From contig DGTU01000169.1 in assembly GCA_002394465.1 (NCBI GenBank), forward strand, positions 1 to 11,481: DNA of 11,481 bases. Direction: 5' to 3'. Under the pieces are notes generated by a model. That model was not told where the DNA came from. It made no database searches and saw nothing but the letters and a program-made list of their open reading frames with translations. Below are positions 1 to 5,671 of this stretch, piece after piece. Every line of letters starts with the position of its first letter. Positions within the stretch are counted from its first letter, which is position 1. Origin of the DNA: Treponema sp. UBA4328. Lineage in GTDB: Bacteria > Spirochaetota > Spirochaetia > Treponematales > Treponemataceae. Position numbers and translations under genes: made by a program.

Positions 1-160
1 TGTAAGCCTCGTCCGAAACTTTGAGGTAGTTGAGCTTGTCCAAAGCGTCCGAAGCATTAGAAACGATTTCGCGAAGGAAAATATCCTTGTTTGAATACAT
101 TGAATGAATGATAAGTTTAAGAAGCTGATTTACTTCTGTCTGAAACTGGTACTCTGCCAT
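1..160 (-). CDS. htpG: Molecular chaperone HtpG (Hsp90), N-terminal part, cut by window edge
   Basis: The gene starts at 160 on the minus strand and runs off the left edge, so only 53 residues are visible. They begin MAEYQFQTEVNQLLKLIIHS and continue through SNKDIFLREIVSNASDALDKL, the nearly invariant first helix and start of the ATP-binding (GHKL) fold of bacterial Hsp90. The Glu and Asn of REIVSNASDALDKL correspond to the catalytic Glu and Mg-binding Asn of the family. HtpG is a cytosolic ATP-dependent chaperone acting on partly folded client proteins. The start is supported by an AGGAGT ribosome-binding site at 172-177, about 11 bases upstream. Middle and C-terminal domains lie outside the window. 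The identification is firm because this segment is so conserved. Confidence 0.95.
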   Translation of the reverse strand, partial: MAEYQFQTEVNQLLKLIIHSMYSNKDIFLREIVSNASDALDKLNYLKVSDEAY

Positions 161-171
161 TTTTTGTGATA

Positions 172-177
172 ACTCCT
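172..177 (-). promoter_or_regulatory. Ribosome-binding site of htpG
   Basis: The minus strand reads AGGAGT here, 11 bases before the htpG ATG. This fixes the htpG start. The remaining spacer (178-269) is AT-rich and must hold the htpG promoter and, on the other strand, the tRNA promoter. I could not assign clear -35 and -10 boxes to either. Confidence 0.7.
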
Positions 178-269
178 ATATCAAAATGGAATCTTTTTTC
201 TTTAAAGATAATAAAAATACGCTTAATCGGCTAGAAATTTTTAAGAAAATCTGTCAGACTCGCTTTATC

Positions 270-343
270 GGGGGCGTAGCTCACCTGGCTAGAGCGCTAC
301 AATGGCATTGTAGAGGTAGTCGGTTCAAGTCCGATCGTCTCCA
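270..343 (+). tRNA. tRNA-Ala (anticodon GGC)
   Basis: A full cloverleaf can be drawn. The acceptor stem is GGGGGCG (270-276) with CGTCTCC (336-342), seven pairs of which two are G-U, followed by discriminator A343. The D arm is GCTC/GAGC with a GG-containing loop. The anticodon stem is CTACA/TGTAG around loop ATGGCAT, giving anticodon GGC, which reads the alanine codon GCC. The variable loop is five bases (AGGTA). The T arm is GTCGG-TTCAAGT-CCGAT with one G-U pair. The CCA end is not encoded: the discriminator base is followed by TTTT. The minus-strand methyltransferase gene ends only two bases downstream, so the two units converge. Confidence 0.95.
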
Positions 344-345
344 TT

Positions 346-1287
346 TTATTTCTGTTCTTTAAGGCTGTTTCTTTCCCAGAAAACGCCGTCTGAATATCCC
401 TGAATTGATTTATCCTTTTCTGCGAGTGCAAGCCTTTTTTCTGTCCACAGGCAGTATTCTTCGTTAATTTCTATTCCGCAGTATTTTCTGTTCAGTTTTT
501 TTGCAACGACAGCGGCTGTTCCGCTCCCGGAGAACGGATCGAAAACAACGTCATTTTCTTTTGAAGAAGCAAGTATCAGCTTTGCGTAGAGCTTTTCGGG
601 TTTCTGTGTCGGGTGATCCGTATTCTCCGGCATTGACCAGAAAGGAATGCTGATGTCATCCCAGAAGTTTGAAGGATATGTCAGCCTGAAATTTCCGCTT
701 TCCTCTTCTTTCCAGTCTTTAGGCTTTCCGTTGAGCCTGTACGGAGCCAGAACCCTGCGCTTCATCTTTACGGCATCAACATTAAAATAATAGTCGTCCG
801 GATCCTTAACGGCAAACCAGATATCCTCCATTCCGTTTTTCCAGTTGGACTTTGCTCCCCGCCCTTTTTCGCGCTGCCAGGTAATTCTGTTCATTATGGT
901 AAGTTCCTTTTCAACTGCACGCTGGAGGGAAGAAGTACATTTCCAGTCACCGCAGATATAGAGGGAACCGTTCTTTTTTAATTTTCTGCAGACCTGTGGA
1001 AACCATGTGGAAAGATATTCATCATAATTTGTCTCGGAACGGGAATTAAATTTAAGGCCGTTAAAATCTTTGGTCAAATTATACGGCGGATCAATTATTA
1101 TAAGGTCAGCAAAATTATCCGGAATATATTTCAGGCCTTCAAGAATATCGCAGTTTATTGTCTTATCCGTAAAGTCCGTACAGGAAGAAATATTATCATT
1201 AGTTACAAGACGTTCCCTGAGGGCAGGAATTTCATCGCTTTCAAGCGTAAGAGTCCGGTTGTTTTTTGCGCGCGGTTTCTGTGTCAT
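346..1287 (-). CDS. Stand-alone DNA adenine methyltransferase (beta-class, YhdJ-like)
   Basis: The 313-residue protein is an S-adenosylmethionine-dependent DNA methyltransferase of the N6-adenine/N4-cytosine type. The catalytic motif IV, DPPYNL, is at residues 66-71. The AdoMet-binding motif I, DPFSGSGT, comes later at 250-257, preceded by HPTQKPEKL (225-233) and followed by GIEIN (271-275). Catalytic motif before AdoMet motif is the beta-class order. DPPY (not SPPY) favours adenine as target. Length and the TKDFNGL and HPTQKPE segments recall solitary enzymes such as E. coli YhdJ, so the match is to a family, not to a known specificity. No restriction endonuclease, specificity subunit or Vsr gene is nearby, so it is probably an orphan. 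The start codon has no good ribosome-binding site (only AGG directly before the ATG). The stop lies two bases from the tRNA-Ala 3' end, and no terminator separates this gene from htpG on the same strand. The recognition sequence cannot be read from the gene. Confidence 0.88.
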   Translation of the reverse strand: MTQKPRAKNNRTLTLESDEIPALRERLVTNDNISSCTDFTDKTINCDILEGLKYIPDNFADLIIIDPPYNLTKDFNGLKFNSRSETNYDEYLSTWFPQVCRKLKKNGSLYICGDWKCTSSLQRAVEKELTIMNRITWQREKGRGAKSNWKNGMEDIWFAVKDPDDYYFNVDAVKMKRRVLAPYRLNGKPKDWKEEESGNFRLTYPSNFWDDISIPFWSMPENTDHPTQKPEKLYAKLILASSKENDVVFDPFSGSGTAAVVAKKLNRKYCGIEINEEYCLWTEKRLALAEKDKSIQGYSDGVFWERNSLKEQK

Positions 1288-1323
1288 ACCTGTTTACTGT
1301 AACATATTTTCCCATAGTAATAC

Positions 1324-1351
1324 AGATTGCCGCATCAAGTGCGCAATGACA
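1324..1351. repeat. Short palindromic repeat, copy 1 (between methyltransferase and queH)
   Basis: The stretch contains ATTGCCGCA-TCAAG-TGCGCAAT, an imperfect inverted repeat with one unpaired C, followed by GACA. A related element with the same frame (ATTGCCG, TCAAG, AATGACA) overlaps the queH stop codon at 2080-2107. Two related palindromes around one gene suggest a dispersed REP-like family. That it is dispersed is inference from two copies here. Confidence 0.5.
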
Positions 1352-1368
1352 TTTATGAATAATAGTTT

Positions 1369-1395
1369 CAGGAGCATCCTGTTTGACATTTTTTT
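1369..1395 (+). other. Small hairpin followed by a T-run upstream of queH
   Basis: CAGGA (1369-1373) pairs with TCCTG (1377-1381) around loop GCA. A run of seven T follows at 1389-1395. The hairpin buries an AGGAG sequence (1370-1374) that would otherwise serve a TTG start at 1383. It could be a weak terminator, a translation-control hairpin, or chance. The stem is only five base pairs. Confidence 0.3.
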
Positions 1396-1411
1396 GCAGC
1401 ATGGCCATACT
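1383..1411 (+). promoter_or_regulatory. Candidate queH promoter (TTGACA, 17 bp, CATACT)
   Basis: A perfect -35 box TTGACA (1383-1388) is followed after exactly 17 bp by CATACT (1406-1411), five of six matches to TATAAT-type TATACT. Transcription would start near 1418, almost on the ATG at 1419. That would give a leaderless mRNA. The boxes were found by eye only. Confidence 0.45.
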
Positions 1412-1418
1412 CTACACA

Positions 1419-2081
1419 ATGGTTAATCAGAAAAGAAATTATCAGAAAGAACTCGAAACCATCCTCGAATCTGTTAAAAATGCCAGGGTTGAAAACCCGG
1501 ATTCCGCAAGGCCTTCACTTCTTCTGCATGCCTGCTGCGGACCGTGCTCATCATATGTACTTGAATATCTGGCACGTTTTTTTGACATCACGGTTTATTA
1601 TTACAACCCGAACATTCATCCTGAGCAGGAATATACGCGCCGTCTTGAAGAACTGAAAAAGTTCCTCACAAGATTTCCACAGGCCGTGGAGAACAACGTC
1701 AAGCTTGAAATTGACGGATACAATCCTGAAGACTACTTTACTGCAACTAACGTTCGTTCGGAAACTGAACTCCAGACTGAACCGGAAAAAGGTGAACGCT
1801 GCCGCCGCTGCTATGAATTCAGGATGAAAAAGGCTTATGAATATGCCTGCAGAAATAATTTTGACTGGTTTACAACGACTTTGAGCATCAGTCCCCACAA
1901 GGACAGCGAAAAAATCAATTTAATCGGTGAACAGCTAACGAACGGTAGTTCGGCTAAGACAAAATATCTTTATGCTGATTTCAAAAAGAAAGGCGGTTTT
2001 CTGCGCAGCACTCAGCTCTCGGAAGAATACGGGCTGTGGCGGCAGGACTACTGCGGCTGCGTTTATTCAATGAAGAAATGA
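1419..2081 (+). CDS. queH: Epoxyqueuosine reductase QueH (DUF208)
   Basis: QueH reduces epoxyqueuosine to queuosine at the wobble base of GUN-anticodon tRNAs, the last step of the pathway. It replaces the cobalamin-dependent QueG in many bacteria. From the 1419 start the protein has 220 residues. The family's cysteine pattern is complete: LLLHACCGPCSS near residues 34-45 (C39, C40, C43), CRRCY at 128-132, and YCGCVYS near 211-217. Paired cysteines of these motifs hold the iron-sulfur cluster in the family. An in-frame TTG at 1383 and ATG at 1401 allow longer forms. The TTG has AGGAG eight bases upstream, but that site sits in a hairpin. I prefer 1419 because family members usually begin close to the NYQKEL segment, although it lacks a ribosome-binding site. 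No other queuosine gene is nearby. The stop codon is part of a palindromic repeat. Confidence 0.93.
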   Translation: MVNQKRNYQKELETILESVKNARVENPDSARPSLLLHACCGPCSSYVLEYLARFFDITVYYYNPNIHPEQEYTRRLEELKKFLTRFPQAVENNVKLEIDGYNPEDYFTATNVRSETELQTEPEKGERCRRCYEFRMKKAYEYACRNNFDWFTTTLSISPHKDSEKINLIGEQLTNGSSAKTKYLYADFKKKGGFLRSTQLSEEYGLWRQDYCGCVYSMKK

Positions 2082-2107
2082 TTGCCGGGTCAAGCCCGGA
2101 AATGACA
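2080..2107. repeat. Short palindromic repeat, copy 2 (overlaps queH stop)
   Basis: The sequence ATTgCCGGG-TCAAG-CCCGGaAAT (2081-2103) forms a nine-pair stem with one mismatch and is followed by GACA. It shares ATTGCCG, TCAAG and AATGACA with the copy at 1324-1351. It supplies the last base of the queH stop codon. It could fold at the 3' end of the queH mRNA, but no T-run follows, so it is not a standard terminator. Confidence 0.55.
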
Positions 2108-2130
2108 GTAAATAAAATCCTGTACATCTA

Positions 2131-2166
2131 ATAAAAAATCCCGCAGTCACAGAGAACTGCGGGATT
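2131..2166 (-). terminator. Rho-independent terminator of uxaC
   Basis: AATCCCGCAGT (2137-2147) and ACTGCGGGATT (2156-2166) form a perfect 11-bp stem with an eight-base loop. On the minus strand the stem is followed by TTTTTTAT, the usual U-tract, so it terminates transcription coming from uxaC, about 115 bases after its stop. On the plus strand it is followed by AAGTAATG, so it would work poorly for queH. Confidence 0.85.
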
Positions 2167-2192
2167 AAGTAATGCACAAGGGATTGCAGCAC

Positions 2193-2268
2193 CGCCGAAG
2201 GCGTTCCAAAGGAATGGAGCGCGGTTAGCGCGGAAGTGCGAAAAGCCCGGCCCTGCCGTCAGGCAGGG
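2193..2268. repeat. Row of four small hairpins in the uxaC 3' region
   Basis: Four perfect stem-loops follow one another: CGCC-GAA-GGCG (2193-2203), TTCC-AAA-GGAA (2204-2214), GCGC-GGTTA-GCGC (2219-2231) and CCCTGCC-GTCA-GGCAGGG (2251-2268). The stretch is more GC-rich than its surroundings. It lies between the uxaC stop and its terminator, so it is transcribed as part of the uxaC 3' untranslated region. It resembles composite REP-type intergenic elements, but only one copy is visible, so membership of a repeat family is inference. Confidence 0.5.
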
Positions 2269-2280
2269 ATGTGCCCGAAA

Positions 2281-3690
2281 TTATTTTCCGAAATATGCAA
2301 GTGCGTTGCCGAATGAAATGTCTTTTACAATCTTTGTAAGCATGTTCATGTCTGCAGGGTACTCGCCGTTTTCTACCCAGCCGCCGATTACATTACAGAG
2401 GATTCTGCGGAAGTACTCGTGGCGTGAGTATGAAAGGAAGCTGCGTGAGTCTGTGAGCATACCTACGAATGCAGGAATCATGCCCAGATTGCCGAGGACT
2501 TTTATCTGCTGTTCCATACCGTCGCGGTGATCGCAGAACCACCATCCTGAACCGAGCTGGATTTTGCCTTTGATTCCGCCGCCCTGGAAACATCCCATGA
2601 TTGTTCCGATTGAGTAGTAATCTTTCGGGTTGAGGGTGTAGAGGATTGTTTTTGGCATTCCGCCCTTTTCTTCGATGAGGTTCATAAGGCCTGCGAGGTT
2701 CTCAGCCATTGGTTTGTCGTGGCTTCCGTCGAAACCTGTGTCCGGACCGAGTTTTTTGAACATTGCCTTGTTGTTGTCGCGGATTGCGTTCATGTGCCAC
2801 TGCTGAACGATTCCTTTCTGCTCGTAAGCGCGTCCGAGGGCAACGAGAATCTTTGTTTTGTAAGCTTCTGCTTCTGCTTCGCTGATTACTTCACCGTTGA
2901 GAGCGCGTGCAACAACTGCGTCGATGTTTGCGTCTGTGTCGATTTTGCATGGTGGGTACTCAAGTGCGTGGTCAGAAGCACGGCATCCGTTCTCGATGAA
3001 GAAGTCGAGGCGGTTGATGAGGGCTTTGATTACATCGTCAGAAGTTTTGATTGTGATTCCGCTTACTTCTGAGAGCTTTGCGATGTAGTCTTTGTATGTC
3101 GGGAGGTTGATGTTGATTGCTTTGTCCGGGCGGTATGACGGGCGGACTTTTGTGTTGATTTTACCGATTGGAGCGGTTCCTGCGGCGATTGCCTTGTGAT
3201 ATTCGAGGGAATCAATCGGGTCGTCTGTTGTTCCGACTGCGTAAACATGGAATTTCTCGAAGATTCCTTTTACTGAAAGCTCGTCACTCTGGAGCATTTT
3301 GTTTGCTTTTTCCCAGATGCGTGGTGCTGATTCAACTGTAAGCGGTTCATAGATTCCGAAATATCTCTGAAGTTCAAGGTGTGTCCAGTGGTAGAGAGGG
3401 TTACCGATAAGGTGCTCGATTGTCTCTGCCCATTTGAGGAATTTTTCGTAATCAGGTTTGTCGCCTGTGATGTAGTCTTCGGTTACGCCGTAAGTGCGCA
3501 TCTGACGCCATTTGTAGTGGTCGCCGCCAAGCCAGATTTCTGTGAGGTTCTTGAATTTTTTGTTCTCAGCAATCTGTGCAGGGATAAGGTGACAGTGATA
3601 GTCCCACAGAGGCTCATCTTTGCAGGCCTCAAACAACTTCTGAGCAGTTTTTGTCTCGAGAAGGAAATTTTTGTCCATGAATTTTTTCAT
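2281..3690 (-). CDS. uxaC: Uronate isomerase (glucuronate/galacturonate isomerase)
   Basis: UxaC interconverts D-glucuronate with D-fructuronate and D-galacturonate with D-tagaturonate, the first cytosolic step of hexuronate breakdown. The 469 residues match the E. coli length (about 470). The metal-binding HCH of the amidohydrolase superfamily is at residues 32-34 (WDYHCHL). Family signatures towards the C-terminus include QWHMNAIRDNN, LGSGWWFCDHRDGM and MLTDSRSFLSYSRHEYFRR. The start is fixed by GGAG at 3697-3700, seven bases before the ATG. A second Met at residue 5 has no such site. Upstream are a plausible promoter, an operator-like palindrome and a leader hairpin; downstream are a hairpin row and a strong terminator, so it looks monocistronic. 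The next pathway gene on this strand, uxaA, is about 2.7 kb away, behind three genes on the opposite strand. Confidence 0.97.
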   Translation of the reverse strand: MKKFMDKNFLLETKTAQKLFEACKDEPLWDYHCHLIPAQIAENKKFKNLTEIWLGGDHYKWRQMRTYGVTEDYITGDKPDYEKFLKWAETIEHLIGNPLYHWTHLELQRYFGIYEPLTVESAPRIWEKANKMLQSDELSVKGIFEKFHVYAVGTTDDPIDSLEYHKAIAAGTAPIGKINTKVRPSYRPDKAININLPTYKDYIAKLSEVSGITIKTSDDVIKALINRLDFFIENGCRASDHALEYPPCKIDTDANIDAVVARALNGEVISEAEAEAYKTKILVALGRAYEQKGIVQQWHMNAIRDNNKAMFKKLGPDTGFDGSHDKPMAENLAGLMNLIEEKGGMPKTILYTLNPKDYYSIGTIMGCFQGGGIKGKIQLGSGWWFCDHRDGMEQQIKVLGNLGMIPAFVGMLTDSRSFLSYSRHEYFRRILCNVIGGWVENGEYPADMNMLTKIVKDISFGNALAYFGK

Positions 3691-3705
3691 TTGTTACTCC
3701 AGGAG

Positions 3706-3729
3706 ATTGCCGTATCTAAGTCCGGCAAT
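3706..3729 (-). promoter_or_regulatory. Leader hairpin of uxaC
   Basis: ATTGCCG (3706-3712) and CGGCAAT (3723-3729) form a perfect 7-bp inverted repeat around a 10-base loop. From the predicted transcription start near 3734 it would fold at the very 5' end of the uxaC mRNA, ending six bases before the GGAG ribosome-binding site. It could stabilise the mRNA or tune translation. Its ATTGCCG arm resembles the palindromes around queH. Confidence 0.4.
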
Positions 3730-3740
3730 AAATTTATAAA

Positions 3741-3769
3741 AGTATAGCACTATGAATATGAATTTTCTA
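3741..3769 (-). promoter_or_regulatory. Candidate uxaC promoter
   Basis: On the minus strand TAGAAA (3769-3764) is followed after 17 bp by TATACT (3746-3741). The -10 is good and the -35 matches four of six positions. The predicted start near 3734 gives a leader of about 44 bases. The right arm region of this promoter lies inside the palindrome at 3752-3782. Confidence 0.5.
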
Positions 3770-3782
3770 TATGGATATTCAT
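3752..3782. promoter_or_regulatory. Operator-like palindrome upstream of uxaC
   Basis: ATGAATAT (3752-3759) and ATATTCAT (3775-3782) are perfect inverted copies 15 bases apart, so their centres are about 23 bp (two helix turns) apart. The pair spans the predicted uxaC -35 box. That spacing and position fit a dimeric regulator, for example of a hexuronate-responsive type, but no regulator gene is present and AT-rich DNA produces such pairs by chance more often. Confidence 0.4.
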
Positions 3783-3821
3783 GGTTATTTTTACGACTTA
3801 AATTTTTATTCTGAATAATTG

Positions 3822-3830
3822 TGATATAAT
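3822..3830 (+). promoter_or_regulatory. Extended -10 promoter element at the HD-GYP gene start
   Basis: TGATATAAT (TG, one base, then a perfect TATAAT at 3825-3830) is the consensus extended -10. It overlaps the annotated ATG at 3829. Transcription would start near 3837, next to an in-frame GTG at 3838. No convincing -35 box is visible, which is usual for this promoter type. Confidence 0.4.
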
Positions 3831-5190
3831 GTTAAGTGTGAACGAACAGAACGAAATATTCTTTAAAAACAACATAAAAAACGTAAACGCCTCTGTTGAA
3901 AAAATACTTCTTGCAACTGTTCTTGTTCCGTGCTTTTTTATCATCCTGACGCTTGCCGGAATCTGGCGCGTTCCGCATTTTTATTCAATTTTCATAATCT
4001 GCTTTTCGCTTTCATCATTTGCAATCATGCATCTGATGAACAGAAAAACTGAATTACAGCAGCTTGCAATGTTTTTCGGCGTATTTGCGACGGCGGTATT
4101 TGTCGAACTTCTGGCGATTAAAAGCTTAATTTCAATAAACATTACTTATGCTGCAGCACCCTTCATCAGCTGCATGTATTTCAACAGGAAACTCACAATC
4201 TGTACGACGGTTGTTTCATTTTTCCTGATGATACTTTCCTTTGCATTAAAATCGTTTAACATCATTGAAGTCCTTCAGACAAATCTTTTGATGTGGCAGA
4301 CACACGGTTCATGGTACTGGTTCTTTGACAAGAGCCTCGGCTACGGAATTGAATTCATCTTTATTTTCCTGATTGCCTACTACATGGCCAAGCGTTCACA
4401 CAGAATCATCAATCACTTTGCAAAAGTCCTTAAGGACAGAAGGGAAAAAACTCACCTGCTGCGCGTTCAGAACGAAAAACTGCATTACGCACAGGACCAG
4501 CTGTTTGAATTCATTGCGAAAGTTCTCGGAAGCCACGACCTTTTTACGGGAAGGCACGTTAACCATACAAAAGTTTATGTAAGGCTCATAGCAGAAAAAC
4601 TCCGTGACAACGGCTTCTACACTGAAGAACTGTCTGAAAAAAACATTCATCTTTTTGAAACTGCTGCCTTCCTGCATGATATCGGCAAAATTCACATTCC
4701 TGAGGGCGTTCTGAACAAAATCGGTAAATTTACGCCTGCTGAATTTGAAATAATGAAAAGTCATCCGGAGGAAGGAAAGAACCTTCTTGAACTTCTGCCT
4801 CAGATTGGTGACGGAACCTTTAACAAAATCGCAATTGACATGGCCTTTACGCATCATGAAAAATGGAACGGAAAAGGCTATCCGCGCGGAATAAAAGGCG
4901 AACAGATTCCTCTGTGCGGACGGATTATGGCTGCAGCTGATGTACTTGATGCCCTTATAAGCAAGCGTCTGTACAAGGATCCGTTTTCAATTGATGACGC
5001 CCTTAAGGTTTTTGCTGATTCAAAGGGAACACACTTCGAAGAATGCATTGCACAGGCCGTAATCGACTGCCGCGAGGAAATCATAAAGATTGATGCCGGA
5101 TTTAAGAAGACTGAAGCCGAAACTGAAGAAAAAGAATTCAACTGGTGGAAAAACTACCATGATAATCTCAAACAGGTTGCAATGACCTGA
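3829..5190 (+). CDS. Membrane-anchored HD-GYP domain protein, probable cyclic-di-GMP phosphodiesterase
   Basis: The 453-residue protein has an N-terminal membrane part (hydrophobic segments near residues 25-46, 50-70, 77-98, 103-118, 122-142 and 170-187), a charged coiled-coil-like linker (about 190-225) and a C-terminal HD-GYP domain. All key residues of the domain are visible: H243 in TGRHVNHT, HDIGK at 283-287, HPEEG at 312-316, HHE at 342-344, GYP at 350-352, and DVLDALISKRLYK at 371-383. HD-GYP enzymes hydrolyse cyclic-di-GMP (some prefer other cyclic dinucleotides) at a metal centre. An intact GYP and histidine set suggests an active enzyme. The membrane part is not a sensor type I can name; it resembles MASE-like integral sensor domains in general layout. 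No ribosome-binding site precedes the ATG. A GTG at 3838 is an alternative start. cdd follows after 12 bases, so the two are probably co-transcribed. Confidence 0.88.
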   Translation: MLSVNEQNEIFFKNNIKNVNASVEKILLATVLVPCFFIILTLAGIWRVPHFYSIFIICFSLSSFAIMHLMNRKTELQQLAMFFGVFATAVFVELLAIKSLISINITYAAAPFISCMYFNRKLTICTTVVSFFLMILSFALKSFNIIEVLQTNLLMWQTHGSWYWFFDKSLGYGIEFIFIFLIAYYMAKRSHRIINHFAKVLKDRREKTHLLRVQNEKLHYAQDQLFEFIAKVLGSHDLFTGRHVNHTKVYVRLIAEKLRDNGFYTEELSEKNIHLFETAAFLHDIGKIHIPEGVLNKIGKFTPAEFEIMKSHPEEGKNLLELLPQIGDGTFNKIAIDMAFTHHEKWNGKGYPRGIKGEQIPLCGRIMAAADVLDALISKRLYKDPFSIDDALKVFADSKGTHFEECIAQAVIDCREEIIKIDAGFKKTEAETEEKEFNWWKNYHDNLKQVAMT

Positions 5191-5192
5191 GC

Positions 5193-5197
5193 GGAGG
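5193..5197 (+). promoter_or_regulatory. Ribosome-binding site of cdd
   Basis: GGAGG lies five bases before the cdd ATG, within the 12-base gap after the HD-GYP stop. It supports both the cdd start and translation of cdd from a shared mRNA. Confidence 0.7.
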
Positions 5198-5202
5198 TAA
5201 AT

Positions 5203-5598
5203 ATGACGGACATGGAACTGGCTGAAAAGGCCGTAGAAATGCTTAAATATTCATATGCGCCGTATTCGAAATTTCATGTAGGTGCGGCACTTCTTTCAAA
5301 GGACGGAAAGCTTTATACCGGATGCAATGTTGAAAATGCAGCTTACGGACCGAGCAACTGTGCCGAGAGAACGGCTATATTCAAGGCCGTCAGCGAAGGA
5401 AGCCGTGAATTTGAAGCAATTGCAATTGCCGGCGGTCCTGAAGGCAAGGTAAAGGATTTCTGTCCGCCGTGCGGTGTCTGCCGGCAGGTAATGTCAGAAT
5501 TCTGTAAAAAGGATTTCAGGATTGTTCTCATTGACGGCAAAAAGAATTTAAAGACCTTTACCCTCGGAGAACTTCTTCCTGAGAGTTTCAGCCTGTAG
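5203..5598 (+). CDS. cdd: Cytidine deaminase
   Basis: Cdd hydrolyses cytidine and deoxycytidine to uridine and deoxyuridine in pyrimidine salvage, in the cytosol. The 131-residue length is typical of the small, homotetrameric zinc enzyme. The zinc and catalytic motifs are intact: CAE at 53-55 (C53 ligand, E55 proton shuttle) and PCGVC at 89-93 (C90 and C93 ligands). The substrate-binding NVE is at 42-44, and the typical LLPESF stretch lies at the C-terminus. It follows the HD-GYP gene by 12 bases with its own strong ribosome-binding site, so it is likely the second gene of a two-gene operon. The downstream gene has a separate promoter. Confidence 0.97.
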   Translation: MTDMELAEKAVEMLKYSYAPYSKFHVGAALLSKDGKLYTGCNVENAAYGPSNCAERTAIFKAVSEGSREFEAIAIAGGPEGKVKDFCPPCGVCRQVMSEFCKKDFRIVLIDGKKNLKTFTLGELLPESFSL

Positions 5599-5602
5599 AA
5601 AA

Positions 5603-5630
5603 TTGAAATATAACTGAAAAATGTTATACT
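5603..5630 (+). promoter_or_regulatory. Promoter of the secreted/outer-membrane protein gene
   Basis: TTGAAA (5603-5608) is followed after 16 bp by TATACT (5625-5630). A TG at 5622-5623 also makes it an extended -10. All three elements together predict a strong, constitutive promoter. Transcription would start near 5637, giving a leader of about 35 bases that ends with the AAGGAG at 5661-5666. Confidence 0.7.
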
Positions 5631-5671
5631 TTTAAATAAGTTTCAACTAAAAAAAGAAACAAGGAGAATTT

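Noticed and set aside
323..343. tRNA 3' end as an attachment site of an integrated element
   Set aside because: I saw no second copy of the tRNA 3' end in the window and no integrase, so there is no positive evidence of an island.
346..1287. Part of a restriction-modification or phage-defence system
   Set aside because: No nuclease, specificity subunit or other defence gene flanks it; neighbours are a tRNA, htpG and queH.
1288..1418. preQ1 riboswitch upstream of queH
   Set aside because: The small preQ1-I core and its A-rich tail are not present. QueH acts late in the pathway and is not a usual riboswitch target.
1070..1426. 118-codon plus-strand open frame running from the methyltransferase into queH
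   Set aside because: Most of it is antisense to the methyltransferase catalytic region, and it overlaps the queH start in another frame. No family resemblance.
2137..2166. Terminator serving queH on the plus strand
   Set aside because: The stem is perfect, but the plus strand after it is AAGTAATG with no T-run. The T-run is on the minus-strand side only.
2719..3072. 117-codon plus-strand open frame inside uxaC, and a similar one at 6896-7327 inside uxaA
   Set aside because: Both are antisense to strongly conserved enzymes, and their translations look like mirror-frame artefacts (runs of Cys, Val, Ser and Phe) with no domain.
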